In this document: positions 54,752 to 63,999 of the stretch, piece after piece
How positions within the stretch are numbered: the stretch's first letter is position 1
Layout of the letters: every line of letters starts with the position of its first letter
Source: Clostridium sp. KNHs205
Lineage (GTDB): Bacteria > Bacillota > Clostridia > Lachnospirales > Lachnospiraceae
Length of the DNA stretch: 64,000 nucleotides
Direction of reading: 5' to 3'
Assembly: GCF_000702945.1 (NCBI RefSeq)
Contig: NZ_JNLE01000003.1
Location: forward strand, 3,767,501-3,831,500
The notes under the pieces: model-generated
Told to the model about the DNA's origin: nothing
The model's database searches: none
The model's input: only the letters and a program-made list of their open reading frames with translations
Position numbers and translations under genes: made by a program

Positions 54752-56491
54752 TTATAACTGTTTAACCAGTTCCTCCAACTCTTCTGCCAATACCTTTGCC
54801 TGCTCAAAATCTGTGTTCTTCAGAGCTGCTTCTATCTTTGTCTCAACAGCTTTCTTCTTCTCTTCTATCGCAAGATAGTCTTTATCAAAATGATTTGCAT
54901 AAATCATCTTTCTGAATTTACGCATGCTCATCTTCCTTATGGTCTTATCCTCAATTATTAATATATAATCCACACAATTTGCTATGGTGTAGTAATCATG
55001 AGATATCATCAGCACGGCACCTTTATAATCTTTTATTGCTTTTTCCAATGCAATCTGAGAATAAGTGTCCAGGTGGCTGGTGGGCTCATCAAGTAGCAGG
55101 AGGTTAGATCTGCCGACAGATATCTTAGCTAACTGGAGCATATTCTTTTCACCGCCGGATAAAAGACCAATCTTTTGTGTAAGGACCTCTTCACCAAAGC
55201 CATAGTTTAGAATATGCTGCTTTATCTCCTCCTGGGTTTGAAAGCCTAGTTCAAAGAATTCTTCCAGTACTGTATTATTCTCCTGAAGCATCTCACCTTG
55301 CAGCTGAGATAAAAATGCCATTTTAGCAGTGTCAGAAACCTTTATGGCATCATTATTATTTCTGTATATGTCACGAAGTAATGTTGTCTTACCTGTTCCG
55401 TTCGAACCAATAAGCGCCACTTTATCCGATGATTTTATCTCAAAGCTTACATTCTCTAAAAGAATCTCTTGAAAGGCCGCACTGTAATTCTCAACCTTTA
55501 AGGCAATGGTATCTTCCACTACATCATTTGCTACAAGATCTATTACCGGTTCTTTGATTTCAACAAAAGGAGCTTTGATTCTGCGGGCTTCCAGTCTTTC
55601 CAATACTTTAACTCTGGCATGTAAGGCTTTTCCTCTGGCAGCTTCTGTATGAACAGTTGCAATGGCTCTTAGTTTGTCGATAATCATCTCATTTCTTTCA
55701 ATCTCTTCTGTATCCGCTGCTGCCAGTTCCTGCAATTCTATTTTAGTCTGAAGCAGTGAGAAATTATATTCAACATAACTGCCGTCAAATTCCTGTAACT
55801 CTTTATTTTCAAGATGAATGATTTTATTAAAACAATGATTCAACAGATATCTGTTATGGGTAATAATAAGCATTATTCCTTTATGCGAGTTTATAAGGTT
55901 CTTAAGGGAATTCAGATTATCAAAGTCCAGGAAAGCATCCGGCTCATCCATAATCATTAATTCAGGGCTGGTAAGCATTTCTTTTATTACCTGAATCAGC
56001 TTAAACTCTCCGCCGCTTAATTTTGAAACTATCAGGTTTTCATGTTTACTTAAATTAGCCAGGTTTAGTTTCTTATTAATGATATTTTCATAATCATCAC
56101 CTCCAATGGCTTCAAAGGTATCCAGCTTTTCCTGATACTGTAAAAGCAAAGCATCCAGGTTTTCAGAGGTTTCCATTTCGGTACATATGGCGGTTATTTC
56201 ATTTTGGAGTTTAATGAAATTCTCTGCAATATATTCAAAGACAGTGATTTCGTTTGCTTTGTCAAGCTGTGAGAACTGGCTTACATAACCAATGCGGCAA
56301 TCGGGAGCAATTTCTAATTTTCCATCGAACATATATTTATCCGGATCCATCAGAATGTTTAATAAAGTACTTTTTCCGCTGCCGCTGGTGCCTATAAAAG
56401 CACAATGCTGGCCTTCCTCTAATGTAAATGAAATATTCTTATATAATTCCTTATCCGGAAAAGAGAAGGAAAAGTTATCTGCTTTAATCAT
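54752..56491 (-). CDS. ABC-F family ATPase
   Basis: 579 residues with two ABC domains and no membrane part. First: GTSGSGKST, LSGGEFKL, MIMDEPD. Second: GSNGTGKTT, LSGGEKNML, LLLDEPTSHLD. The linker between them is helical and charged, and a C-terminal coiled coil follows. ABC-F proteins act on the ribosome, some rescuing it from antibiotics, others regulating translation. This one has a leader hairpin like those of antibiotic-induced members. Which antibiotic, if any, cannot be read. Confidence 0.88.
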   Translation of the reverse strand: MIKADNFSFSFPDKELYKNISFTLEEGQHCAFIGTSGSGKSTLLNILMDPDKYMFDGKLEIAPDCRIGYVSQFSQLDKANEITVFEYIAENFIKLQNEITAICTEMETSENLDALLLQYQEKLDTFEAIGGDDYENIINKKLNLANLSKHENLIVSKLSGGEFKLIQVIKEMLTSPELMIMDEPDAFLDFDNLNSLKNLINSHKGIMLIITHNRYLLNHCFNKIIHLENKELQEFDGSYVEYNFSLLQTKIELQELAAADTEEIERNEMIIDKLRAIATVHTEAARGKALHARVKVLERLEARRIKAPFVEIKEPVIDLVANDVVEDTIALKVENYSAAFQEILLENVSFEIKSSDKVALIGSNGTGKTTLLRDIYRNNNDAIKVSDTAKMAFLSQLQGEMLQENNTVLEEFFELGFQTQEEIKQHILNYGFGEEVLTQKIGLLSGGEKNMLQLAKISVGRSNLLLLDEPTSHLDTYSQIALEKAIKDYKGAVLMISHDYYTIANCVDYILIIEDKTIRKMSMRKFRKMIYANHFDKDYLAIEEKKKAVETKIEAALKNTDFEQAKVLAEELEELVKQL

Positions 56492-56544
56492 AATTGCTCC
56501 TGTCTGTGTGTTAGTATTTTAGGTAAAGCACTTTCGTACTCGTT

Positions 56545-56574
56545 AAAAAAGAGCTTATAGGAATAAGCTCTCAT
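56545..56574 (-). terminator. attenuator-like hairpin in the ABC-F leader
   Basis: Minus-strand AGAGCTTAT / ATAAGCTCT with a TTCCT-like loop, followed by TTTTTT, 50 bases before the ABC-F ribosome site. Upstream is a promoter TTGAAA (56669-56674), 17 bases, TATGCT (56646-56651). Confidence 0.65.
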
Positions 56575-56645
56575 ATATTATTTACTAAATTGCAGTTATA
56601 TTATTGAATTTATAATTATGTTATGTTATTTAATATATCCTTAGT

Positions 56646-56674
56646 AGCATAACATTTTTTAAGATGAATTTCAA
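56646..56674 (-). promoter_or_regulatory. ABC-F promoter
   Basis: TTGAAA and TATGCT with 17-base spacer on the minus strand. The transcript would have about 150 bases of leader. Confidence 0.6.
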
Positions 56675-56677
56675 CTA

Positions 56678-56772
56678 TTTCACAGAAAGCTTATTTACTA
56701 TTTCGCAGCAAAATTATTTTCTGTTTCATAGAAAGCTTATTTATACTGTTTCATAGAAAGCTTATTTACTAT
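56678..56772. repeat. four tandem 23-25 base repeats
   Basis: TTTCATAGAAAGCTTATTTACTA-type units begin at 56678, 56701, 56724 and 56749; the second is degenerate. They lie between murA and the ABC-F promoter. Confidence 0.7.
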
Positions 56773-56869
56773 TCATATAAATTATGTACTATCAATCATA
56801 GGAATCTTTTCTCCTATAATTATGTATTATGCAATTAATAAGACCTCTCCTTAAGCTGCTATTATATAC

Positions 56870-58186
56870 TTAACCGCTATAAGCATTCTGGCTGACAATT
56901 AACTCAGGGACACCTTTGTTCATAAGGGAAATGTCTGCTCCAAGAGCAAGAAGCTTTAAGAAGAAATTATCGTAACCTCTTAAGATATGCTCCAAGCCAT
57001 AAATCTTGGATTCACCTTCAGCCAGCAGAGCTGCCATAACTAGTGCTGCACACATTCTAATATCAGTACCCTTCATGGTTGCTCCTGCCAGTTTCTGAAT
57101 ACCATTTATAATTACCTGTGAGTGCATACTTTCATAATCCATCCCCATTTTACTGATTTCATACAAGTGGTTAAATCTTACCGGAAAAACAGCATCCTTA
57201 ACAGAGGATTTACCGTTACAGCTCAAGGAATAAACCGTAGCAAAGGGCTGCAAATCTGTGGGGAAGCCGGGAAATGGCAACGCTTCAACATTAATTGCCT
57301 GAAGCTCACAATTAGTAGCATCAATAAAGATATTATTTTCTCTTGCATTAATTACTGCACCGGAATCAGACAAAATCGTAATTACAGATATTACATGTTC
57401 AGGGATTACGTTCTTTAATAAAGCCTTACCTTTTGTAGCCGCAATCATAAACAGAAAGGTTCCGACTTCCAGGCGGTCGGGAATGACTTCATGTACTGTC
57501 CTTTGCAAGATGGCTGCATTTGGCTTAATCCGTATCACAGGTGTACCGGCTCCGGTTATTTTAACACCCATTGAACTTAACAGAATTGCCATATCTACAA
57601 TCTCCGGTTCCATGGCAGCATTATAAATGACAGTTTCGCTTTCCGCGGCACTGGCAACCAGCATGGCATTTTCCGTTGCACCTACACTCGGAAATCTTAA
57701 GAAGATCTCCTGGCCCTTGTAAGGAAATACAGTTGCTTCACATTTGACGTAACCATCTATTATATCAGTACGAATTCCAAATTTATTAAATACATATAAA
57801 TGGATGTCGATTGGTCGGTTACCAATCTTATCTCCTCCGGATAAGGGTACCACTGCTTTACCGAATCTGGCTAATAATACACCAAGAAAAAGGTTGGAGG
57901 CTCGTATTTTTGTAACATAGCGTTTACTCAATTCCGAATAAGTCATATTCCCGCTTATCTTCACTGTGTTATTATAACTGATCATTTCCAGTCCGATTTC
58001 TGCTAATATTCCTCTCATAGCTTCTACATCTGAAATTTCAGAGATATGTGTAAGTACCCCTTCACCTTCCCCTAAACACATTGCCGGAATTAATGCCAAT
58101 ATTGAGTTCTTTGAACCGCTGATTTCTATTTCTCCACGAAGCGCTTTCCCACCCTTTACCTGCAGATAAGTCTTGTTGTCTTTCAT
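56870..58186 (-). CDS. murA: UDP-GlcNAc enolpyruvyl transferase with Asp in place of catalytic Cys
   Basis: 438 residues from the ATG at 58186 (GAGAGG upstream); the frame opens seven codons earlier. EPSP synthase fold with two similar halves: GGKALRGEIEISGSKNSIL (Lys and Asn for substrate), RASNLFLGVLLARFG, the active loop LSGGDKIGNRPID, and PFPGFPTDLQPF. First committed step of peptidoglycan synthesis. The loop Cys (Cys115 in E. coli) is Asp119 here. Enzymes with Asp at this site work and are insensitive to fosfomycin. No other mur gene adjoins it; it may be a second copy. Confidence 0.9.
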   Translation of the reverse strand: MKDNKTYLQVKGGKALRGEIEISGSKNSILALIPAMCLGEGEGVLTHISEISDVEAMRGILAEIGLEMISYNNTVKISGNMTYSELSKRYVTKIRASNLFLGVLLARFGKAVVPLSGGDKIGNRPIDIHLYVFNKFGIRTDIIDGYVKCEATVFPYKGQEIFLRFPSVGATENAMLVASAAESETVIYNAAMEPEIVDMAILLSSMGVKITGAGTPVIRIKPNAAILQRTVHEVIPDRLEVGTFLFMIAATKGKALLKNVIPEHVISVITILSDSGAVINARENNIFIDATNCELQAINVEALPFPGFPTDLQPFATVYSLSCNGKSSVKDAVFPVRFNHLYEISKMGMDYESMHSQVIINGIQKLAGATMKGTDIRMCAALVMAALLAEGESKIYGLEHILRGYDNFFLKLLALGADISLMNKGVPELIVSQNAYSG

Positions 58187-58677
58187 TATGTATGCCTCTC
58201 TTATCAATTATTAATCATTTCCGATATTTTCACGGTATTCATAGGACCCCCAAAATCTAAAGTCCATACCTCTGTATGTTGAGCTCTAACAGCTTATTTA
58301 TTTAATCTCTCGTTATTATGTAATTATCATTTTGTTACCACATTCATGAGAGCCATATGTATGGAATGTTCTCTTACAGCTTTAATACCCTGTCATGTGG
58401 TAATTAGTATATGTATTATCCTGGTTGCACCCTTATATTGAAGCCGCTGTAATAAGATGAACTCCAATGTTATAATATTACTATTTTTTATGGTATAAAT
58501 CAATGTAAATTTGTTAAGAACAAATAAAGGGCTATAGATTTTATAAAGCATTCCTATATCTGTATTTTTATGTATACAAAATAATTACCATGTTTTATAA
58601 TGAAAATATATACATATATCACAATTAAAACATTATATGCAGAAATTATAATGGAATGAAGAAAGGATTCATAACTC
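58187..58677. other. divergent intergenic region
   Basis: About 490 bases between murA and lgt. A TATAAT at 58595-58600 may serve lgt. No gene or strong structure seen. Confidence 0.4.
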
Positions 58678-59487
58678 ATGAGAAATGAACTATTCACGAT
58701 AGGTCCTTTTACCGTATACGGTTACGGACTTATGATTGCCATCGGTGCTTTCGCAGCTTATCTGGTTTCAGAATTTCGTGCGAAAAGACTTGGCTTAAAG
58801 CACGAATTGATTTTTGCACTTTTCTGGTGGTGTCTGGGAGGAGGCATTCTTGGTGCGAAGCTTCTCTACATACTTACACAGCTGAAAGAAATCGCAGCTG
58901 ACCCTTCAATTCTACTGAATGTATCTGAAGGTTTTGTTGTATATGGCGGTATTATAGGCGGTATCCTGGGCGGTTTTATCTTCTGTCGTATTAAAAAATT
59001 AGAATTCTTAAAATATTTTGATCTCGTAATGCCTTCCATTGCTTTAGCCCAGGCCTTCGGCCGTGTAGGCTGTACTTTTGCAGGCTGCTGTTATGGAAAT
59101 GACACTGAAAGCTTCTTTCATATTATTTTTCATGAATCCAAATTCGCGCCAAATGATGTAGCACTTATTCCGACGCAGCCACTTTCCAGCGGACTTAATT
59201 TCTTGCACTTTGCAGTATTGGTCTTCCTATCCAAACGGGTGAAGGCAGATGGACAGATTGCAGGCTTCTATCTGATATTCTACAGTGCCGGCAGGTTCAT
59301 TCTTGAATTCTTCCGCGGTGATCTGGTACGAGGACATATCGGAGTATTATCTACCTCCCAGTTTATTGCCATATTTTTGTTCCTGTTTGGAATTGCACTT
59401 GTTATCTTCTGTGGTAAGAATCCAAAATTACAAAAGGTTCCTTTATCAGATAATGAGGTTAAGGATTCTTCTGATGACAGTGAATAA
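58678..59487 (+). CDS. lgt: prolipoprotein diacylglyceryl transferase
   Basis: 269 residues, seven membrane helices. YGYGLMIAIGAF, GFVVYGGIIGGILGG, and GRVGCTFAGCCYG (Lgt signature) followed by the late RFILEFFRGD. Transfers diacylglycerol to the lipobox Cys of prelipoproteins such as Sbp and the arabinanase in this window. Monocistronic with a hairpin at 59526-59560. Confidence 0.92.
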   Translation: MRNELFTIGPFTVYGYGLMIAIGAFAAYLVSEFRAKRLGLKHELIFALFWWCLGGGILGAKLLYILTQLKEIAADPSILLNVSEGFVVYGGIIGGILGGFIFCRIKKLEFLKYFDLVMPSIALAQAFGRVGCTFAGCCYGNDTESFFHIIFHESKFAPNDVALIPTQPLSSGLNFLHFAVLVFLSKRVKADGQIAGFYLIFYSAGRFILEFFRGDLVRGHIGVLSTSQFIAIFLFLFGIALVIFCGKNPKLQKVPLSDNEVKDSSDDSE

Positions 59488-59525
59488 AAAAGATGCTATG
59501 TTTGTAAGTACTGAATAAAATGAAA

Positions 59526-59560
59526 ATCGTATTGGTGGCAGCATATGCATCCAATACGAT
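59526..59560 (+). terminator. hairpin after lgt
   Basis: 10-bp perfect stem ATCGTATTGG / CCAATACGAT, 15-base loop; no U-run, so termination is uncertain. Confidence 0.5.
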
Positions 59561-59669
59561 AGCAATTATATAATTGATTATTCTTTTCTTCTCCAGGTGT
59601 AAAAAGGCAGGAATACATGGCATTTTCATACCTGGGGGAAATGTGTATATTGGTAAAATCTTATAGTGT

Positions 59670-60038
59670 CTATGCTAATTCCGTCTCTTCCTCTGTATAA
59701 TTATCTTTTATGATCAAATCCTTGGCACTTACACAATCACAATCAACGGAAGTATTTCCAACAACTGCTTTTGCACCGAAAACAACCGGTACTTCAACGA
59801 GTATTTTCTGGCTTAAAGTAAATGAACAGGTACCATTAGGACGGCCACAGCATTCCTTTTTACCTGGAGAAACATAGGGTTCGCCATAACAAGTGGTTGT
59901 AGGAATTCCAGCTTTTGCATAAGGAACTACAGTAATCGGAACACAAACTGTTGCTAATTGAAATGCACTGGTCGGGCAAGTTTTCTCACAAGGAATTAAT
60001 TCTTCTTCCGGGGCAGCAGGTTGAACGATGTTATCCAT
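59670..60038 (-). CDS. Cys-rich hypothetical protein, possible spore surface protein
   Basis: 122 residues with eleven Cys, including CEKTC, ECCGRPNGTC and DCDC. Also IPCEKTCPTSAFQLATVCVP and SQKILVEVPVVFGA. Not secreted by a signal peptide. Similar Cys-rich proteins occur in other clostridia without known function. It lies beside a CotA-type oxidase and has a sigma-K-like promoter, so a coat or exosporium role is likely (inference). GGAGG site. Confidence 0.65.
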   Translation of the reverse strand: MDNIVQPAAPEEELIPCEKTCPTSAFQLATVCVPITVVPYAKAGIPTTTCYGEPYVSPGKKECCGRPNGTCSFTLSQKILVEVPVVFGAKAVVGNTSVDCDCVSAKDLIIKDNYTEEETELA

Positions 60039-60069
60039 TATAAAATCCTCCTTAATTTATATTACATTA

Positions 60070-60098
60070 TATAATATGAAAAATGTCGAATACTGTTA
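60070..60098 (-). promoter_or_regulatory. candidate sigma-K (late sporulation) promoter
   Basis: Minus-strand -10 CATATTATA (60070-60078) fits CATAnnnTA, and an AC-containing -35 (AACA, 60094-60097) lies 15-16 bases upstream. No good sigma-A promoter is seen here. Confidence 0.45.
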
Positions 60099-60217
60099 CG
60101 CATTTCTTACAAATTATGCTGTATATGTCATATTATGTAATTTTTATTTATAAAAGATTTAATTCTTTTCTATTCACTTTATATCAATTCAACCTGTTTT
60201 TATGAATATACTAAAAT

Positions 60218-60246
60218 ATATAAAGCTGTTGCCACAAGCAACAGCT
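60218..60246 (-). terminator. terminator of the CotA-like gene
   Basis: AGCTGTTGC / GCAACAGCT, 5-base loop, with TTTATATATTTT after it on the minus strand; just past the stop. Confidence 0.6.
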
Positions 60247-60251
60247 GAAGT

Positions 60252-62072
60252 TTATTTCATTTTATCTATTTGAATATCACAACCAATACAAGGCACCACC
60301 TTATAGGGTCTCATCATATCATTATCTTCATGATCTATTATATGACAATGCCAAACATAGCCGGGTCCGTAACCTGGGTCAAAAGGAAACAGATTTACAC
60401 AAGGTCTTGCATCTTTTTCTTTGGCTTCCTGAGGCGCATATCTAATCAGTAGTCTTGTTACCTGATTTGGCATAACCAATACAGTATCCTTCCATCCTGT
60501 CTCGTTAAGAGGCGGCTCGATGGGCTCTCCTTGAAGATAAGGCTCCGGGGACAGTGAAACCGTTGGATTTTCCAATGGCGGAGTTCCGTTAAGCTTTGTC
60601 CATTCTTCTGCATATTTCACAGAATCATAATTCTGTCTGTTTTTTATAAGGAACTGGATCAGGTGTATATGAATGGGATGCGCTCCATTGGTCATATTCA
60701 CAATCTCCCATTCCACGGTGGAGCCGATAATAGCCTCTTCTGAAACAGGAGCATGCCACATCTGGCCGTTTAAGAGAAGCGCTGATAGTCCCGTTGAGTC
60801 AACTGCTACATTTAAGGTTACCGTTGTATTAAGCACATTAGGAATTAACTTTGGTATTATATTTAATTTATCCGGTAATTTCTTGGGTTCAGTAGGACAT
60901 TTATCTGATATGGTAAACTTCATAATCTGTCCTACGGTTTCAGGATCTGCCGGAGCACCGTTAGGAAAGGGTGTATTAGCAATGTTTTCAAGAATGATAG
61001 ATTCTCCGGCAGCAAGCCTGGAGAAATCAACTATTATATCCGCACGCTCTGCAGGTGCTAAGAGGAGTTCTGTTAATTCTACCGGCTGAGGCAGCAATCC
61101 GCCATCTGAACTTATCTGGGTAAAGGACTGATTATTGGATAGTTTAAATTTATAGATTCTGCTGTTTGAGCCATTTAATAACCTAAAACGGTATTGTCTT
61201 GGTTCAACCTTGAAATTTGGCCATACTCTTCCATTTACCATAATGGTATTACCCACAAAAGCCGGACGCCAATACGGGTGTAACTGCGTATTTATTCCGT
61301 TACTGGGATATAAAAGGGAACCATCATCATAAAAGGATCTATCCTGTATCACAAGCGGAACATCGTATTCTCCTGACGGAAGATACTCAGATAAACTATT
61401 CTTCGGATCATTTATAAGGTAAAAACCAGCCAGACCTGCATACACATTAAGTCTAGTCAACCCTAAGGTATGATCGTGGTACCATAATGTGGCAGCTTCC
61501 TGCTCATTGGGATAGGAATAACGTGATTTCGTAAAGGTACTTCCAGTTTTCTCTTCTCCTGCCGTAAACCAGGAATCCGGAAAACCATCGGAGTCCGATC
61601 TTACTTCTGCACCATGAACGTGCACAACAAGAGGTGTCGGACTCTGAGCCAGTGGATAACCCTCCGGATAGGGAAGAAAGGGTGGTTCCGGCATTGGCAT
61701 ATTATTAGGATTAGCCCAATGGAGGGTTGGATCTACTGCAAAGAGATTTGGTTCTGTAATAGCATTCACCCATTGTACATTAACCGGTATTCCTTTTACT
61801 GCCTTTATGGTAGCCCCAGGTGAACTATGCTGATAATGGGTTTTACCGCTTTTGGGATCTGTAACTTTTCCTTCAAACCCCCAAACTGTGGTTTTGGGGA
61901 ATTTCTTTGGCAATATCTGTTGCGTAAATTGGCTCATTGTAATGGTATAATTGTGACTAATCTCTTTTCCTGTTTTTGGGTCCTTTACAACAACAGGTTT
62001 ATAGGCAGGCGGTATAAATAATGGATTAACATACTTTGGTATTAATAAAGGGTCTAGCTCTACTTTTGCCAT
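60252..62072 (-). CDS. cotA: CotA-type multicopper oxidase
   Basis: 606 residues, three cupredoxin domains, no signal peptide, like Bacillus spore coat laccase CotA. All copper ligands are present: HVHGAEV, YHDHTLG, HPIHIHLIQF, and HCHIIDHEDNDMM (type 1 Cys, two His, Met). Oxidises phenols or bilirubin using O2. It sits next to a Cys-rich protein gene. A laccase in an anaerobe is only useful on spores exposed to air, in keeping with a coat location (inference). AGGAGG site. Confidence 0.88.
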   Translation of the reverse strand: MAKVELDPLLIPKYVNPLFIPPAYKPVVVKDPKTGKEISHNYTITMSQFTQQILPKKFPKTTVWGFEGKVTDPKSGKTHYQHSSPGATIKAVKGIPVNVQWVNAITEPNLFAVDPTLHWANPNNMPMPEPPFLPYPEGYPLAQSPTPLVVHVHGAEVRSDSDGFPDSWFTAGEEKTGSTFTKSRYSYPNEQEAATLWYHDHTLGLTRLNVYAGLAGFYLINDPKNSLSEYLPSGEYDVPLVIQDRSFYDDGSLLYPSNGINTQLHPYWRPAFVGNTIMVNGRVWPNFKVEPRQYRFRLLNGSNSRIYKFKLSNNQSFTQISSDGGLLPQPVELTELLLAPAERADIIVDFSRLAAGESIILENIANTPFPNGAPADPETVGQIMKFTISDKCPTEPKKLPDKLNIIPKLIPNVLNTTVTLNVAVDSTGLSALLLNGQMWHAPVSEEAIIGSTVEWEIVNMTNGAHPIHIHLIQFLIKNRQNYDSVKYAEEWTKLNGTPPLENPTVSLSPEPYLQGEPIEPPLNETGWKDTVLVMPNQVTRLLIRYAPQEAKEKDARPCVNLFPFDPGYGPGYVWHCHIIDHEDNDMMRPYKVVPCIGCDIQIDKMK

Positions 62073-62393
62073 AAATACCTCCTAATGTCAATATTGATAG
62101 AAGTTTTGCCTGATATTTTCTACGATATCTGAAACGTGTTCGAAAATCACCCTACCGTTCTGACGGCCTGCTTTGGAATATACTTTACAGATATTTTGGA
62201 AATGCAACCCAAAATCAAGCCTTGTCTACCCCAAAAAGCGGACTCCCAGCCCATTATAAGCATTTAATCAAACCCTCAGAATGTATCTAAAGTAGTCAGG
62301 ATATAATTCCAGGCATTATATTTATATGTCGATATATGGCATTTTGTGTCGGTATTATGCAACGTAACAATAGATTTACAGATATGCTGTTAT
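62073..62393. other. intergenic region upstream of cotA
   Basis: About 320 bases. It should hold the cotA promoter; the best sigma-K-like -10 is GATATCGTA near 62130, one base off consensus, with no convincing -35. No gene seen. Confidence 0.4.
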
Positions 62394-63746
62394 CTAATAA
62401 GAAGATCTTACCGCCGTATAGATTCTACTGCTTAAAGCTGAGACCTGCTTTACGATATCACCCTCTTCCATAGTGGATAATTTCCCTTTATGAACAGTTT
62501 GGTGTCCATTTACGATAACCTCCTTTATAGCTGTAGGCTGCATGGAATAAACAATATTGGGCAGGAGCTGTTCGTAGTCCGAGAAATAAGGCTGCAGCGA
62601 AATATCTGTTAGGTCCACTCCTAAGAGGTCGGCTTTATAGCCTTCATTGATTTCTCCGATGGGAAGGTCTAAAAGGGTACCTCCGTTAATGGTTCCCATA
62701 TTATAAGCTTGTTCACTGTCAATCAAAAGAGCATTTAATTTCGTGACCTTTTGTAAAAGGGAAGCCATGCGCATTTCCTCAAACACACTGATACGGTTAT
62801 TGCTGCAGGCACCATCGCTGCCCAACCCAATATTAATTCCTGCTTCTGTCATCCACGCAATGTCTGTAACACCATCAGCCAAAAACATGTTACTGGAGGG
62901 ACAATACGCAAGACTGGCTCTATTTGCAGCCATCAGTTCTTTCTCTCTGTCATTCAACCATACAGCATGCACCATAACCATCTTATCATCCAGCACGCCG
63001 AGCTTCTCAAAATATTCAACCGGACGCAGCTGGTACTTATCCAACACTTCCTTTACTTCAAAGGGTTCCTCCGCTACATGGATATGAAATTTAGTTCCAA
63101 GCTCCTGTGCCAAAGCATGTCCGGCCTGTATCATCTCCGGTGTGGCAGCATGAAGACTATGAGGAGCCGGTAGTATAGTTGTCATTGCATCTGCAGTATT
63201 ATTATACTGTTTTGCCAGATATCTGGTATTCATAACGGCTTCCGGGACAGTCTCTATGTAACCTTTGGGAGCACCCGTCCAATCATACATGGTTCTGGCA
63301 AGCACCAGACGGATTCCGATATCCTTTGCAGCCTGTATAATTGCCATATCACCCTCAAGTCCGTTATTATGCAGGTAGAAGAAATCAGAAACACAGGTAA
63401 CACCGTATTTCATCATTTCCCCAAATGCCAGCAGCGCTCCTACATAGATATCCTCAGGGCTTAGTAAAGGAGAAATCCGGTATAAGGCCTTATCACGCCA
63501 TTCTAAGAAGGGCTTTCCAACCGCCAGCCCTCTTAACAGACTTTGAAAGCTGTGATTATGTACATTTACCGTTCCTGGTAACATAACCATGTTCTCCCAT
63601 ATCAACTCCTGTTCCGGTGTATGCTTAAGCCTGATATCCAATACATCACCGATTTGTACAATTGTCCCGTCTTCTATTAAGACAGAAATATTCTCCTGAA
63701 AAGTGCCCTTGTAATATACTAATTTGGGTCTAATTAAGGTTTTCAT
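62394..63746 (-). CDS. amidohydrolase-family deaminase
   Basis: 450 residues. TIM-barrel metal site: HxH in NVHNHSFQSLLRG, His in FHIHVAEEP, His in MVHAVWLND, Asp in GLGSDGACSNN. The pattern is that of TrzA/AtzA, guanine deaminase and formiminoglutamate deiminase (subtype III). It overlaps the M20 gene upstream by 17 bases, so both act in one pathway, likely on a cyclic ureide, purine product or carbamoyl compound. The exact substrate cannot be given. Confidence 0.82.
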   Translation of the reverse strand: MKTLIRPKLVYYKGTFQENISVLIEDGTIVQIGDVLDIRLKHTPEQELIWENMVMLPGTVNVHNHSFQSLLRGLAVGKPFLEWRDKALYRISPLLSPEDIYVGALLAFGEMMKYGVTCVSDFFYLHNNGLEGDMAIIQAAKDIGIRLVLARTMYDWTGAPKGYIETVPEAVMNTRYLAKQYNNTADAMTTILPAPHSLHAATPEMIQAGHALAQELGTKFHIHVAEEPFEVKEVLDKYQLRPVEYFEKLGVLDDKMVMVHAVWLNDREKELMAANRASLAYCPSSNMFLADGVTDIAWMTEAGINIGLGSDGACSNNRISVFEEMRMASLLQKVTKLNALLIDSEQAYNMGTINGGTLLDLPIGEINEGYKADLLGVDLTDISLQPYFSDYEQLLPNIVYSMQPTAIKEVIVNGHQTVHKGKLSTMEEGDIVKQVSALSSRIYTAVRSSY

Positions 63747-63999
63747 GTTTTAGCTCCTTATCCAGTCTAAGAACTGCATTTAGCAGTGCATTTCCTGCAA
63801 TTTCAATATCCTTGCTATTTGTTTTTTCTTCTCTGCAATGACTCTTCCCCTCAATGCTCTGTACAAAAATCATGCCGGTTTTCGTAATACCTGACATATG
63901 TACTGCATCATGACCTGCCATACTGACAAGCACTGGAACATGATCAATAAATTCCAGACCACTGCTTTCTTCTGCTACCGTTGACAGAGGCGCCTGTTC
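63730..63999 (-). CDS. M20 hydantoinase/allantoate amidohydrolase-type protein, 5' part outside window
   Basis: Only the C-terminal 89 residues are in the window; the frame is open to its edge. MAGHDAVHM and SIEGKSHCREE, then DIEIAGNALLNAVLRL, are the C-terminal metal-site and lid signatures of the HyuC/AllC family (N-carbamoyl-amino acid hydrolase or allantoate amidohydrolase). The start lies beyond 64000. It overlaps the amidohydrolase, which suggests ureide or carbamoyl-amino-acid breakdown. Confidence 0.8.
   Translation of the reverse strand, partial: EQAPLSTVAEESSGLEFIDHVPVLVSMAGHDAVHMSGITKTGMIFVQSIEGKSHCREEKTNSKDIEIAGNALLNAVLRLDKELKHENLN

Noticed and set aside
54374..54765. Several 60-80 codon ORFs on both strands
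   Set aside because: They are frames within and around the inverted repeat element; mirror-image frames are expected there.
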